DNA of 44,680 bases from CAWDLX01 sp046728155 (GCA_046728155.1 JBKPDY010000106.1:1-44680); one strand, 5' to 3'; positions 16,008-24,828 are shown, counted from the stretch's first letter. Program-made: numbers and translations. The notes: a model not told the origin generated them from the sequence alone.

Positions 16008-16243
16008 CGTCTCCTCCTGTCGCCTGTACCCGATCGGGGAAACCCTAGGGGTTCCTCGTTAGAGCGTGCCACCGGGCGGCCTCTACCGGTCGTCCGACCC
16101 GCCCGCGATGACTGGCTGGCATAGTAGCCGGCCGTCGCGCGGTCGCCTGACTGTTGGTACGGACGCCGGCTCGTACCCATTCCGTTGCCAAACTGAAAGC
16201 GCAAACGCGAATCGGGCCGGTTTGACGTTCGCCGAATGTTACG

Positions 16244-18217
16244 GTGCGCGCGGTGGAGACCGGTTCGTTGGTGACGGACTCGTCCGACCCGGAGGCGACG
16301 GCCCGGCCGCATCGGCTGCGCGCCTGGCTGCTGAGGGACTTAGAGAATACCGGAGCTACGAACCGGCGCCCCGAGACGGCGGCCAAGCATCCGTGGTGGC
16401 GGGTGATGTGCCTGTCCGGGCTGGACTACTTCTCCACGCTCGGCTACCAGCCCGGAATCGCCGCCCTGGCTGCTGGCCTCGTCTCGCCAGTGGCGACCCT
16501 GTTGCTCGTGGCTCTCACGCTTGTCGGCGCCCTACCCGTCTACCGGAGAGTGGCACGGGAGAGCCATGACGGGCAGGGTTCGATCGCCATGCTGGAGCGG
16601 TTGCTTCCCGGATGGGCCGGCAAGCTCTTCGTGCTGGTCCTGCTCGGGTTCGCCGCGACCGACTTCATCATCACGATAACCTTGTCGGCCGCGGACGCCA
16701 GCATGCATATCCTGGAGAATCCCTTTGCCCGGAGCGCATTGCATGGCCAGCAGGTGCTGGTGACGCTGGTCCTCATCGCCCTGCTCGGAATAGTGTTCCT
16801 GCGGGGTTTCACCGAAGCGATCGGCATCGCCGTGGTACTCGTCGCGGTCTACCTTGTTCTCAACGCGGTGGTCGTCGGGGCTTCCCTTGTCCATATTGGA
16901 CAGGACTCCGAGCTGGTTCTCAACTGGCGCGCCGCACTGACGCTGCAATACCCCGACGTGTTCGCGGTCGCGTTGGTGGCGTTGCTCGTATTCCCCAAGC
17001 TGGCTCTGGGCCTGTCCGGATTTGAGACGGGTGTCGCAGTCATGCCGTTCATCAAGGGAGCACCCGGCGACACCCCGCAGCAGCCGACCGGTCGGATCGC
17101 GGGGACCCACCGACTGCTCACGACCGCCGCACTCATCATGAGCGTCTACCTCATCACGAGCAGTTTCGCGACCACGCTGCTGATCCCGCAGGCGGACTTC
17201 AAACCGGGCGCGCGGGCAAACGGTAGGGCATTGGCCTATCTCGCCCACGAGTACCTCGGTAGCGCATTCGGCACCGCCTACGACATCAGTACGGTGCTCA
17301 TCCTGTGGTTCGCCGGCGCGTCCGCGATGGCCGGACTGCTCAGCCTCGTTCCGCGATTCCTTCCGCGCTACGGCATGGCTCCGGAATGGACTCGTGCCGT
17401 GCGGCCCTTAATTCTCGTGTTCTTCGCCACCTCAGTGGTGATCACGTTGATCTTCGACGCGAGCGTCGACGGGCAAGCTGGCGCTTACGCCACCGGCGTG
17501 CTCTTCGTCATCACGTCGGCCTCGGTGGCCGTCAGCCTCTCGGCCTGGCGGCACGGGCACCGGTACGCCACGCTCGGGTACGGCGGGATCACCGGGATAC
17601 TGATCTACACCACGATCGCGAATATCATCGAGCGGCCGGACGGCGTGAAGATCGCGGCTGTCTTCATCGTCGGGATCGTGGCGACATCGATCGCCTCACG
17701 GATCCACCGGGCCACCGAACTTCGCGCCACCGAGATCCATTTCGATCCGGTGGCGACCCGGTTCATCGACGCCGCCGCCGCGTCCGGTGCTATCAATCTC
17801 ATCGCCAACGAGCCCGACGGGCGTGACGAACGGGAATACGCCGAGAAGGTGGTCGCGCAGCGCGAGGACAACCATCTTACAGCGGATCAGCCGTTCATGT
17901 TCCTCGAGGTCACGATCACGGATCCGTCAGATTTCGCGAGTCCGCTCCGGGTGTTCGGCGAGCAGAGGTACGGCTACCGCGTGCTGAGGCTCGAGGCGCC
18001 GACGATCGCCAACGCCATCGCCGCTGTTCTGTTGCGCATCCGGGACACCACAGGCCGGCTACCACACATCTACTTCAGCTGGACCGAGGGCAATCCGGTT
18101 GTGTACCTGTTGCGCTACCTGTGCTTCGGCGACGGTGAGATCGCACCGGTGACCCGGGAGGTGCTCCGCCAGGCCGAGAAGGACCGCACCCGGCGCCCGC
18201 TGGTCCATGTCAGCTGA
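16244..18217 (+). CDS. APC-superfamily permease with C-terminal cytoplasmic domain
   Basis: A 657-residue transporter with a hydrophilic N-terminus, about twelve spans (residues 55-480) and a 175-residue soluble tail. The start of the core, CLSGLDYFSTLGYQPGIAALAAG, and GSIAMLERLLPGWAGKLFVLVL match a group of actinobacterial amino-acid/APC permeases. The tail contains GAINLIANEPDGRD and HIYFSWTEGNPVVYLLRYL and may be regulatory. Substrate unknown; cation symport is likely. The start is GTG at 16244 or GTG at 16253; neither has a clear ribosome-binding site. It contains an internal TGTCCATATTGGACA palindrome at 16888-16902. Confidence 0.8.
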   Translation: MRAVETGSLVTDSSDPEATARPHRLRAWLLRDLENTGATNRRPETAAKHPWWRVMCLSGLDYFSTLGYQPGIAALAAGLVSPVATLLLVALTLVGALPVYRRVARESHDGQGSIAMLERLLPGWAGKLFVLVLLGFAATDFIITITLSAADASMHILENPFARSALHGQQVLVTLVLIALLGIVFLRGFTEAIGIAVVLVAVYLVLNAVVVGASLVHIGQDSELVLNWRAALTLQYPDVFAVALVALLVFPKLALGLSGFETGVAVMPFIKGAPGDTPQQPTGRIAGTHRLLTTAALIMSVYLITSSFATTLLIPQADFKPGARANGRALAYLAHEYLGSAFGTAYDISTVLILWFAGASAMAGLLSLVPRFLPRYGMAPEWTRAVRPLILVFFATSVVITLIFDASVDGQAGAYATGVLFVITSASVAVSLSAWRHGHRYATLGYGGITGILIYTTIANIIERPDGVKIAAVFIVGIVATSIASRIHRATELRATEIHFDPVATRFIDAAAASGAINLIANEPDGRDEREYAEKVVAQREDNHLTADQPFMFLEVTITDPSDFASPLRVFGEQRYGYRVLRLEAPTIANAIAAVLLRIRDTTGRLPHIYFSWTEGNPVVYLLRYLCFGDGEIAPVTREVLRQAEKDRTRRPLVHVS

Positions 18218-18661
18218 CCGGCCGTCCATTCATCCGACAGGCTTCAAGAAACGGCACAAAGCACGGTAAACGGGCGAGTTTGCGCCGCCGACCGCGACGG
18301 ACTCTACTGTGGACCGAGGCGCGAGCCTAGGGACACCGATCGCAATCGAGATTCTCAGCGGACGACGGTTTCCTGATTGCGGGGTTGGTTGCACAATCGG
18401 CTACGGGCCGTGCCAGTCAGTTCAGCAATGGGTGATCTTGTCGTGTTATGCCCGCTGATGTCTTCGGTCGAACAAGAGGTATCCGGCGCGCCCGTATTCG
18501 ACCGTCTACCCTCGACAGTATCTAAGCGGTTGCTTGGGGGCACGACTCGCATCGCCGTGGGTTATGGTAGCGTCATTCATCACACAAAAGGTTACGAGGA
18601 CACCGGGCATGCGTTACTGTTTTTCGCATTCACCGGGAAACGAGCGCAGGAAGGCTTGAGC
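18218..18661 (+). other. lsr2 upstream region, no gene seen
   Basis: These 444 bp are less GC-rich than the flanking genes. An open frame in phase with lsr2 runs through 18377-18661, but its translation looks random and I read it as untranslated leader or promoter DNA. CTCTACTGTGGAC at 18303-18315 is a variant of the recurring palindrome. TATGGTAGCG near 18566 could be a -10 region for lsr2. Lower GC would suit autoregulation by an AT-preferring silencer (inference). Confidence 0.4.
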
Positions 18662-19000
18662 GTGGCAAAGGAAACGTTTACACGGCTGATCGACGACCTT
18701 GACGGAGGAGTGGCTCACGAGACGGTGACGTTCGGCCTCGACGGGCACACCTACCAGATCGATCTGTCGACCAGACACGCGAAGAAGCTCCGCGCCGACC
18801 TGGCGCCGTACTTGGAGGTCGGCAGTCGCGTGTCGATCCGTGGCGGACGGGGCGGCGGTCGCGGCCGCGCGGCCGCGACCGACAAAGATGTCAACCGGTC
18901 CATCCGCGAGTGGGCGATCGCCAAGGGTTACGACATCGCTCCGCGGGGGCGGATCCGGCAGGAGATCGTGGAGGAGTACCACCGCACCGGCGGCCGCTGA
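18662..19000 (+). CDS. lsr2: Lsr2 nucleoid-associated protein
   Basis: Actinobacterial xenogeneic silencer of 112 residues, the usual size. The N-terminal oligomerisation domain reads ETFTRLIDDLDGG, then VTFGLDGHTYQIDLSTRHAKKLRADLAPYLE. A flexible Gly/Arg linker follows (RGGRGGGRGRAA). The C-terminal DNA-binding domain, SIREWAIAKGYDIAPRGRI, has the AT-hook-like RGR that enters the minor groove of AT-rich DNA. The GTG at 18662 (GTG GCA AAG) with AGGAAGG upstream is the family start. Lsr2 bridges DNA and represses acquired AT-rich genes; the accessory modules in this window are plausible targets but show no special evidence. Confidence 0.95.
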   Translation: MAKETFTRLIDDLDGGVAHETVTFGLDGHTYQIDLSTRHAKKLRADLAPYLEVGSRVSIRGGRGGGRGRAAATDKDVNRSIREWAIAKGYDIAPRGRIRQEIVEEYHRTGGR

Positions 19001-19030
19001 CTCCGGTACCCAGGCTGCGGACGCCGGCCG

Positions 19031-20041
19031 ATGAGGGTGGCGCGCCTGCACGGCGTGGGGGATGTCCGTATCGCGGATGAGCCGCCGCCGTCGGTCGTTG
19101 CACCGGGCGACGCGCTCGTCCGGGTCACCGCGGTCGGTCTGTGCGGATCGGACCTGCACTGGTTCGGTGAGGGCGGAATCGGCGATGCGGTGTTGGCTGA
19201 CCCGCTCGTGCTCGGGCACGAAATGGCCGGCGTCATCGAGGACGGCCCGCGCCGAGGCACCAGGGTCGCCATCGATCCAGCACAGCCGTGTGGCGACTGC
19301 GAAACCTGCCGGTCTGGCCATCCGAACGTCTGTCCCGAGGTGCGCTTCGCCGGCCACGGCGGTTGTGATGGTGGCCTGCGGGAGCTGATGACGTGGCCGC
19401 GGCGGCTGCTGCACCCGCTGCCGGCGGAGCTCAGCGATGCCGGCGGCGCATTGCTGGAGCCCCTCGGTGTCGCCTTGCACGGTATTGACCTGGGACACCT
19501 CCGGCTCGGTGACGCGGTGGCGGTCGTCGGCTGCGGGCCGATCGGCTTGTTCGTGATCCAACTCGCCCGAGCCGGCGGGGCGACCACGGTGCTCGCTGTC
19601 GAGCCGCTCGAACACCGGCGGCTGGCCGCTCTGGACATGGGCGCCGACATGGCGATGACCCCGCGGCAGGCCGACGACGGCGAGCTGTGGGAGGCGACCG
19701 GTCGCCGCGGCGTCGACCTCGCGGTGGAGATGGCCGGCACGGACGAGGCCGTACGGCTGGCGGTGGCGGCGGCGCGACCGGCTGGGCGGGTCGTGCTCGG
19801 CGGAATCCCCGATGACGACCGGACAGCATTTCCGGCGTCGATAGCCCGGCGCAAGGGCCTCACGATGGCGCTGGTGCGACGGATGAAGGAGACCTATCCG
19901 AGGGCGATCGCCCTCGCCCGGCGCGGGGCCGTGGCGTTGGATCCGCTGATCGGGCAGCGCTTCGCCTTCGAGGACGTCGCGGAAGCCTTCATCCGGGCGG
20001 CGACGCGAGATTCACTGAAGACCATTGTGGACATCAGTTGA
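19031..20041 (+). CDS. Zinc-dependent medium-chain dehydrogenase (alcohol/polyol type)
   Basis: A 336-residue MDR-family dehydrogenase. Catalytic zinc ligands are Cys in GLCGSDLHW and His-Glu in LVLGHEMAGVIE. The structural zinc site is the four-Cys lobe CGDCETCRSGHPNVC. The cofactor site is VAVVGCGPIGLFVIQLARA; the acidic residue after the next strand (VLAVEPLEHR) suggests NAD preference. Relatives oxidise sorbitol, threonine or butanediol; the substrate here cannot be decided. The ATG comes 30 bp after the lsr2 stop, so readthrough from lsr2 is possible. The stop is followed almost at once by GTCCCTTGTAGAC (20044-20056). Confidence 0.88.
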   Translation: MRVARLHGVGDVRIADEPPPSVVAPGDALVRVTAVGLCGSDLHWFGEGGIGDAVLADPLVLGHEMAGVIEDGPRRGTRVAIDPAQPCGDCETCRSGHPNVCPEVRFAGHGGCDGGLRELMTWPRRLLHPLPAELSDAGGALLEPLGVALHGIDLGHLRLGDAVAVVGCGPIGLFVIQLARAGGATTVLAVEPLEHRRLAALDMGADMAMTPRQADDGELWEATGRRGVDLAVEMAGTDEAVRLAVAAARPAGRVVLGGIPDDDRTAFPASIARRKGLTMALVRRMKETYPRAIALARRGAVALDPLIGQRFAFEDVAEAFIRAATRDSLKTIVDIS

Positions 20042-20148
20042 CCGTCCCTTGTAGACCAGCCGCCCAACCACAGGGGACACACCGGTAACTCCTGTCCCGT
20101 CTCGGTATTTTCGGCCCGCCGGGGAACCCGGACATTCGATGATGGGGC

Positions 20149-20565
20149 ATGACGCAGCAGACGGAGCTTTCGGACCGTTCGGTCGGTGAACTGGTCCGGC
20201 TCGCCAACGAACAGATCGTCTCCCTGGTCCACCATGAGGTCGACTTCGCCAAAGCGGAGATGGCCGCGAAGGCGAAGCGGGCCGGCATCGGCGCCGGCTT
20301 GTTCGGCCTCGCCGGGGTGGTCGCGCTCTACGCATTGGGCGTGCTCGTTGCGGCCGCCATTCTGGCCCTGGCCCTGGCCCTGCCTGGTTGGGCCGCGGCC
20401 CTGATCGTGGGTGCAGCGCTGCTCCTCATCGCCGCGGTAGCCGTGCTCGTCGGGCGTTCCCGGCTCCGGAGCGCGACCCCGGCGGTCCCGCAGGAGTCGG
20501 TGCGCCAACTCCACGACGATTTCACCGCGGTGCGGGACGCTGCGAAGACCCGGGGCCGGGCGTGA
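20149..20565 (+). CDS. Holin-X-family (PF07332-like) membrane protein
   Basis: A 138-residue protein with an amphipathic N-terminal helix (SVGELVRLANEQIVSLVHHEVDFAKAEM), two hydrophobic spans near residues 50-70 and 78-102, and a soluble tail. This matches the actinobacterial putative holin-X family, which despite the name is chromosomal and common in envelope loci. GGGG precedes the ATG. Its TGA overlaps the GTG of the next gene (GTGA). With DUF3618 it forms a pair found together in many actinomycetes. The function is unknown; a role in membrane or envelope maintenance is inferred. Confidence 0.85.
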   Translation: MTQQTELSDRSVGELVRLANEQIVSLVHHEVDFAKAEMAAKAKRAGIGAGLFGLAGVVALYALGVLVAAAILALALALPGWAAALIVGAALLLIAAVAVLVGRSRLRSATPAVPQESVRQLHDDFTAVRDAAKTRGRA

Positions 20566-20831
20566 CCGGCGACATCGGCCGCGAACAGCTCCTCGCGGAA
20601 CGGGAAGAGCTCGCCCGCACGGTCCAGGCGCTCGCCGAGCGGTTCCACGTCACTTCCCGGGCCCGTGCCGCTGCCACCGCCGTACGTGCGCGGGGACGCC
20701 GGGCGTGGGATCGCGCGATGGGCTCCAACCTCTTCATCGCGGCGGCGGCGGCCGCAGGGGCCACGGCCGCCGTGGTTGTGGCCAGACCCTGGTGGCGCAG
20801 GCTCAGCGGGCGAGTCCAGCCACGAAGTTGA
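20562..20831 (+). CDS. DUF3618 protein
   Basis: An 89-residue protein: REQLLAEREELARTVQALAERFHV, which is the DUF3618 helix, then a basic stretch (RARAAATAVRARGRRAWDRA), a single membrane span (NLFIAAAAAAGATAAVVVA) and a short basic end. It starts with GTG overlapping the holin-X stop as GTGA, so translation is coupled. The 3' end overlaps the convergent DUF1345 gene by 29 bp. Confidence 0.8.
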   Translation: MTGDIGREQLLAEREELARTVQALAERFHVTSRARAAATAVRARGRRAWDRAMGSNLFIAAAAAAGATAAVVVARPWWRRLSGRVQPRS

Positions 20832-21441
20832 CGGTCGTTGCCAGGATGACGGTGCCGAACAGGTACGACAGCAGGGCGTGCCGCAGCGCGGTCGAGCGCA
20901 TGGCCCGGGTACTCAGCGCGGTGTCGGAGACCTGGAACGTCATGCCGATGGTGAAGGCCAGGTAGGCGAAGTCCACATACGCGGGCGGCGACTCGTCGTT
21001 GAAGCTGACGCCGCCCATCGGCTCGGTGTAGTAGAGCCGGGCGTAGCGCAGCATGTACGTCACATGCACCAAGGCCCAGGAGAGGACGACACTGAGCAGG
21101 CACACGGTCGTCAGCATCAGCGCGGTGACGCCCCTCGCCGTGGAGGCCCGGACGATGACCACCCCCAGCGCACCGAGGCTCGCCACGGCCGCGGCCAGCA
21201 GCAGGACATCGGCGACTGGGCGGGTCGTGTCCTCGCGGAGAGCCTTGCGAGCCGTGGCGGCGGCGTCGAGGCGCCAGACGGCGGGCAGCGTTAGCCCGAG
21301 GTAGGTGAGCGCCAGGGCGTCCCAGCCGGCCTGCGGCGCGATGTAGGTCAACCCGCCGATCAACGACGCGATCGCGACCGCGACACCGACGACGGCGGCG
21401 ACGGCCACCCGGGTCAGGGCCGCGGTGTGCAGCGGGCTCAC
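20803..21441 (-). CDS. DUF1345 membrane protein
   Basis: A 212-residue protein with five or six spans. DUF1345 features include WDALALTYLGLTLPAVWRLD and, near the C-terminus, YVDFAYLAFTIGMTFQVSDT followed by RALR-like text (STALRHALLSYLFGTVILA). The start is a GTG with a weak ribosome-binding site. It converges on DUF3618 with a 29-bp overlap and diverges from the Asp23 operon across 173 bp. Function unknown. Confidence 0.85.
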   Translation of the reverse strand: MSPLHTAALTRVAVAAVVGVAVAIASLIGGLTYIAPQAGWDALALTYLGLTLPAVWRLDAAATARKALREDTTRPVADVLLLAAAVASLGALGVVIVRASTARGVTALMLTTVCLLSVVLSWALVHVTYMLRYARLYYTEPMGGVSFNDESPPAYVDFAYLAFTIGMTFQVSDTALSTRAMRSTALRHALLSYLFGTVILATTVNFVAGLAR

Positions 21442-21614
21442 GATCCGTTTCTACCGGAGCGGACGCCTCCGTGCGTCTCGCCTCGCCGAGGCTCCCACCG
21501 CGCGACGACGCTCCACGTCTTCGCGGGAGCCGGCGGATCGCGCATTCGGGCACGGGTGCGCTGGGCTGCCGCTAGCGTGAGGTGGTCGACACCGTCCGAA
21601 TGGGGGAAGGACAG

Positions 21615-22166
21615 ATGAGCGCAGACAACCAGCCCGGGGGCGGCCGTCGGATGCAGACCGCCACCACCGATCAGACCACGGACGCCCGGCCGGCCGAGGG
21701 CAAGGCGGCGACGCCTACACCAGCGCGCGAAGCGCCGCCGGCGGCCCGTCCGCAGGGGGCGACAGCGGTGGCACTGACTACCGAGGCCGGCAGCACCCGC
21801 ATCGGCGAGGGCGTGGTCACCAAGATCGCCGGTCTGGCCGCACGGGACATTCCGGGCGTGCACTCCATGGGCAGCGGCATGTCGCGCCGCGTCGGTCAGC
21901 TTCGTTCGCTCATCCCGGGAAGTACGGAGGCCGTGTCACAGGGGGTTTCGGTCGAGGTGGGCGAGCGGGAGGCCGCCATCGACCTCAACCTTGTCACCTG
22001 GTACGGGCAGAGCATCGTCGAGATCAGCGAGGCCGTCCGCCGCAATGTGGTGGGCCAGGTCGAGGGTATGACCGGTCTGCGCGTCGTGGAGGTCAACATC
22101 CAGGTCGACGACATTCACGTCGAGATGCCTGAGTCGGCATCCGAGCAGCCCCAACGGGTTCAATAA
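21615..22166 (+). CDS. Asp23/Gls24-family envelope stress protein
   Basis: A 183-residue protein with a disordered Ala/Pro/Thr-rich N-terminus (to residue 55) and an Asp23/Gls24 domain: TRIGEGVVTKIAGLAARDIPGV, VSQGVSVEVGEREAAIDLNL, VTWYGQSIVEISEAVRRNV and VVEVNIQVDDIHVE. In Gram-positives this family forms a submembrane network held by AmaP; an AmaP-like gene lies three genes downstream. The ATG at 21615 with GGGGGAAGGA upstream is preferred over the start 11 codons earlier. First gene of a four-gene operon (21615-23689). Confidence 0.9.
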   Translation: MSADNQPGGGRRMQTATTDQTTDARPAEGKAATPTPAREAPPAARPQGATAVALTTEAGSTRIGEGVVTKIAGLAARDIPGVHSMGSGMSRRVGQLRSLIPGSTEAVSQGVSVEVGEREAAIDLNLVTWYGQSIVEISEAVRRNVVGQVEGMTGLRVVEVNIQVDDIHVEMPESASEQPQRVQ

Positions 22167-22188
22167 CGCTCCATTGAGGACAGATGCG

Positions 22189-22497
22189 ATGCGGCGCGAG
22201 GATCTGGCCCGGGCGGTAGCCGAGGCGGTCACCGCAGTACCCGGCGTGGCGGCTCTGGTCGGCGGGCCGGGCGTCGAGGTGTCGACGCAGTTCTCCGGCG
22301 GCAAGGTGATCGGCGTCCGGCTGACCTCGGACCCGGTAGAGGTGCACATCCGGGCGGATCGGATCCCATTGCCACCCGTGGCCCAGGCGGCGGCGTCCGC
22401 GGCGCGTACTGTCCTCGCGGCGGCCGGGGACGACCGGCAGGTACGCGTCGTCGTGGTCGACATCGTCGCTGATGCTCTGAACCGGCGCGGGTTCTGA
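22189..22497 (+). CDS. Short Asp23-related protein
   Basis: A 102-residue protein, RREDLARAVAEAVTAVPGVAALV then VSTQFSGGKVIGVRL and VEVHIRADRIPLPPVAQAAA, that reads as a reduced Asp23/Gls24-like domain. The ATG at 22189 has AGGACAG eight bases upstream. It sits 22 bp after the Asp23 gene and 32 bp before DUF6286, so it is part of the same operon. It may form hetero-oligomers with the larger paralogue (inference). Confidence 0.75.
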   Translation: MRREDLARAVAEAVTAVPGVAALVGGPGVEVSTQFSGGKVIGVRLTSDPVEVHIRADRIPLPPVAQAAASAARTVLAAAGDDRQVRVVVVDIVADALNRRGF

Positions 22498-22529
22498 GCT
22501 CAGGTGGCGTCGGGCCGCCGGGAGGTGCC

Positions 22530-23060
22530 ATGCGGACGGTCAACCGGATCGGGGCCGGCGTGCTCGGCCTGGTCCTTATTGTTGCCGGACTCGTCGGCAC
22601 GGCCGAACTGGCGTTGGCCGCGTCCGGTCGGGCGGCGTGGCCGGCGTGGCTTGAGGAATGGTTCGGCCGGTGGCGCACCACGACCCTGGGTGACCGCCGC
22701 GTGCTCGGGCTCGCGCTGGGCGCGGCGGTGCTCGGGCTTCTGATCGTGCTGGCCGAGGTGCGCCGCTGGCGGCCGGACCGCCTGCCCGCGGGTGACGCCA
22801 CGGAGGGGGTCTGGTGGCTGGCGCGGCGGGGGGTGGAGCACCGCGCCACCGCCAGTGCCGGCCGACCGATTGGCGTGCACTCGGCCCGCGCGCGGGTACG
22901 CGGCGGTGGGCATCGCTGGCGGATACGGGTGACGGCCGAAGCCAAGCCGGAGGAGAGCGAGCCGGTCGAGCAGGCGGTGCGAGCCGAGCTGCGGCGGATG
23001 GACCTCCCGGCCGAGGCGCCCGTCGAGGTGGCGCTCAAGCCGCCGCGGAGAGTGGCGTGA
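22530..23060 (+). CDS. DUF6286 membrane protein
   Basis: A 176-residue protein with two N-terminal spans (GAGVLGLVLIVAGLVGTAEL and VLGLALGAAVLGLLIVLAEV) and a soluble domain (GVWWLARRGVEHRATASAG to EAPVEVALKPPRRVA). Short paired-strand text such as WRIRVTAEAKPEESEPVEQA is reminiscent of Asp23-like folds. GGGAGGTG precedes the ATG. The stop overlaps the next gene's GTG (GTGA). The family is known only from such Asp23 operons in actinomycetes; the role is unproven. Confidence 0.8.
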   Translation: MRTVNRIGAGVLGLVLIVAGLVGTAELALAASGRAAWPAWLEEWFGRWRTTTLGDRRVLGLALGAAVLGLLIVLAEVRRWRPDRLPAGDATEGVWWLARRGVEHRATASAGRPIGVHSARARVRGGGHRWRIRVTAEAKPEESEPVEQAVRAELRRMDLPAEAPVEVALKPPRRVA

Positions 23061-23689
23061 CCACGGTCGCGGCCACCCGGCCCGTACGCTGGCGGCCCCG
23101 GGTGCTACGGGTGGCGCGCACCTCCCATAACCGTCTACTGTGGACGATTGTCGGGGTCGTCCTGTTGGCCGGTGGCTTGGCCGTCGCGGCGGCCAGCCTC
23201 GGCTGGTTGCCGGTCGATCGCAGCACACCACTGGCTCCGACGTCCTTCGTGGACCGATGGCGTGGTTGGGGGGCGTGGGCGTATGCCCTCGCGATCGCCG
23301 CGACCGTGCTGGTCGCGGTGTTCGGGTTCGTGCTGCTCCGGGCGGAGCTTCGCGGCCGCGGCGGCCTTGCCATGGCCGACCGCAGATTCGCCGCCAATCC
23401 CGATGGGCCGCCCGGACACACGTTGGTAGCCTCGTCCGCCTTGGCGGGTGCTCTCGCCCGGGATCTCCGGAGCCATCCGGCGGTACGCCGGGCCGGGGTC
23501 CACCTCACCGCGCACGGGCAACCTAAGGTCCACGTACGACTGACCGTGACACCCGAGGCCGACATCGGCGCGCTGCATGGCCACGTTGACGCCGCCCTGG
23601 ATCGGTTCGAGGCCACGATCGGTCTGCGGCCCGAACTCGCCGAGGTTACGGTGGGGATTCCCGGCGCCGGCCCGCGCCGGGTGCACTGA
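23057..23689 (+). CDS. amaP: AmaP-like alkaline shock membrane anchor protein
   Basis: A 210-residue protein with two spans (residues 28-48, TIVGVVLLAGGLAVAAASLG; and 75-95, YALAIAATVLVAVFGFVLL) separated by an external loop. A cytoplasmic domain with GHTLVASSALAGALARDLRSH and KVHVRLTVTPEADIGALHGH follows. In Staphylococcus AmaP anchors Asp23 to the membrane; topology and operon position fit the same job here. The GTG start overlaps the DUF6286 stop as GTGA. Last gene of the operon. Confidence 0.8.
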   Translation: MTTVAATRPVRWRPRVLRVARTSHNRLLWTIVGVVLLAGGLAVAAASLGWLPVDRSTPLAPTSFVDRWRGWGAWAYALAIAATVLVAVFGFVLLRAELRGRGGLAMADRRFAANPDGPPGHTLVASSALAGALARDLRSHPAVRRAGVHLTAHGQPKVHVRLTVTPEADIGALHGHVDAALDRFEATIGLRPELAEVTVGIPGAGPRRVH

Positions 23690-23753
23690 CGACATTGCGC
23701 CGCGGCGCGCGGCGCCCCGACCTATCCGCCGAGCCCGCTGTTGTCGCGGCCGG

Positions 23754-23830
23754 AATTTCGTCGCGAACGCCCGTCGCGAACGACCGTCGCGAACGCCATG
23801 TATCGCCGACGCTATTTCGTCGCGAAGGCC
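23754..23830. repeat. Short CGTCGCGAACG repeats echoing the hydrolase 3' end
   Basis: ATTTCGTCGCGAACG, CCCGTCGCGAACG and ACCGTCGCGAACG follow each other at 12-13-bp spacing (23755-23797). ATTTCGTCGCGAAGG recurs at 23814-23828, where it encodes the final codons of the alpha/beta hydrolase. The block fills the 120-bp convergent gap after amaP. Confidence 0.7.
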
Positions 23831-24645
23831 AACAGCGCGTTGTTCACGTCGGCGGCGTGGGTCCAGGACACGCCGTGTGGCGCGTCGTCGAGCTCCACGT
23901 ACTCCGCCTTCGGCAGCAGCTGGTGCAGCACGCGTCCGCAGGAGTCGATCGGCAGGATCCGGTCGTCAGTGCCCTGCAGAATCAGGGCGGGCACGTCCAC
24001 CTTCGGGATGTCCTTGCGGAAGTCGGTCAGCCACGCCGGGACACACGCCAGCGTCGCATGCGGGGATGCTTCGGCCGCAACCGTGAAGCTGGCCTGCACC
24101 GCGTCCGGGCTGATCCGCGAGCCCAGGTTGCGGTCAAGTGCGTAGAACTGCTTGAGGAACTCGGTCATGTACGCGTACCGGTCGGCCCGGATGGCGTCCA
24201 TGATGCCGTCGAAAACGGACCGGTCCACCCCGGTCGGGTTGTCTGCCGTCTTGAGCAGGAATGGTGGTACGGGCGCCAGGAAGGCGACCCGGCTCAGCCG
24301 TCCGGTTCCATAGTTCCCGACAAAGCGGGCGATCTCGCCGGTGCCCATGGAGAAGCCGCACAGGATCGTGTTGGTGAGATCCAACGTGGTCATGATGATG
24401 TTGAGGTCGGCCGCGAACGTGTCGTAGTCGTACCCCGTGGTCGGCTGGCTCGACCAGCCGAACCCGCGCCGGTCGTACGTGATCACCCGGAATCCGTGGT
24501 CGAGCAGCATCGGGATCTGCTTCTCCCAGGAGTGACCGTTGAGCGGGTAGCCGTGGATGAGCACGATCGGCTGTCCGGATCCGTGGTCCTCGTAGTAGAT
24601 GTCCACGGTGGACGAGTTCTCGTGCCCTACGGTGACGTACGGCAT
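23812..24645 (-). CDS. Alpha/beta hydrolase, non-heme chloroperoxidase/esterase type
   Basis: A 277-residue alpha/beta hydrolase. Landmarks: oxyanion strand VLIHGYPLNGHSWEKQ, then FRVITYDRRGFGWSSQP, nucleophile elbow CGFSMGTGEIARFVG with the catalytic Ser, Asp in LILQGTDDRILPI, and His in LDDAPHGVSWTHA. This set and spacing match the bacterial cofactor-free haloperoxidase/arylesterase group (Cpo/BpoA). Real substrates are probably esters; perhydrolysis is a side reaction in that family. The ATG at 24645 has AAGGAG upstream and is preferred over two earlier in-frame starts. Confidence 0.9.
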   Translation of the reverse strand: MPYVTVGHENSSTVDIYYEDHGSGQPIVLIHGYPLNGHSWEKQIPMLLDHGFRVITYDRRGFGWSSQPTTGYDYDTFAADLNIIMTTLDLTNTILCGFSMGTGEIARFVGNYGTGRLSRVAFLAPVPPFLLKTADNPTGVDRSVFDGIMDAIRADRYAYMTEFLKQFYALDRNLGSRISPDAVQASFTVAAEASPHATLACVPAWLTDFRKDIPKVDVPALILQGTDDRILPIDSCGRVLHQLLPKAEYVELDDAPHGVSWTHAADVNNALLAFATK

Positions 24646-24828
24646 GCTTCGCTCCTTCATCGCGAGAGGTGGGCGACGGGGCCGGGCCAAATGCGCCGGC
24701 CAGCGCCGTGCGTTCGGTCAAGGCTCACTCGGAGTGGGCCACAGCCGCAGACGAATCGGCGAATTGGCGGGCCTATTTCTGGGTGGATCCGAAACGCACG
24801 CGAATATCAACGATGACAGACTGGCAAC

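Noticed and set aside
18377..18661. N-terminal extension of Lsr2 by 95 codons
   Set aside because: The extension looks random, while the GTG at 18662 with its ribosome-binding site gives the exact family length and start.
20149..20831. Prophage signal from the holin-like gene
   Set aside because: Holin-X/DUF3618 pairs are ordinary chromosomal genes in actinomycetes, and no other phage gene is present.
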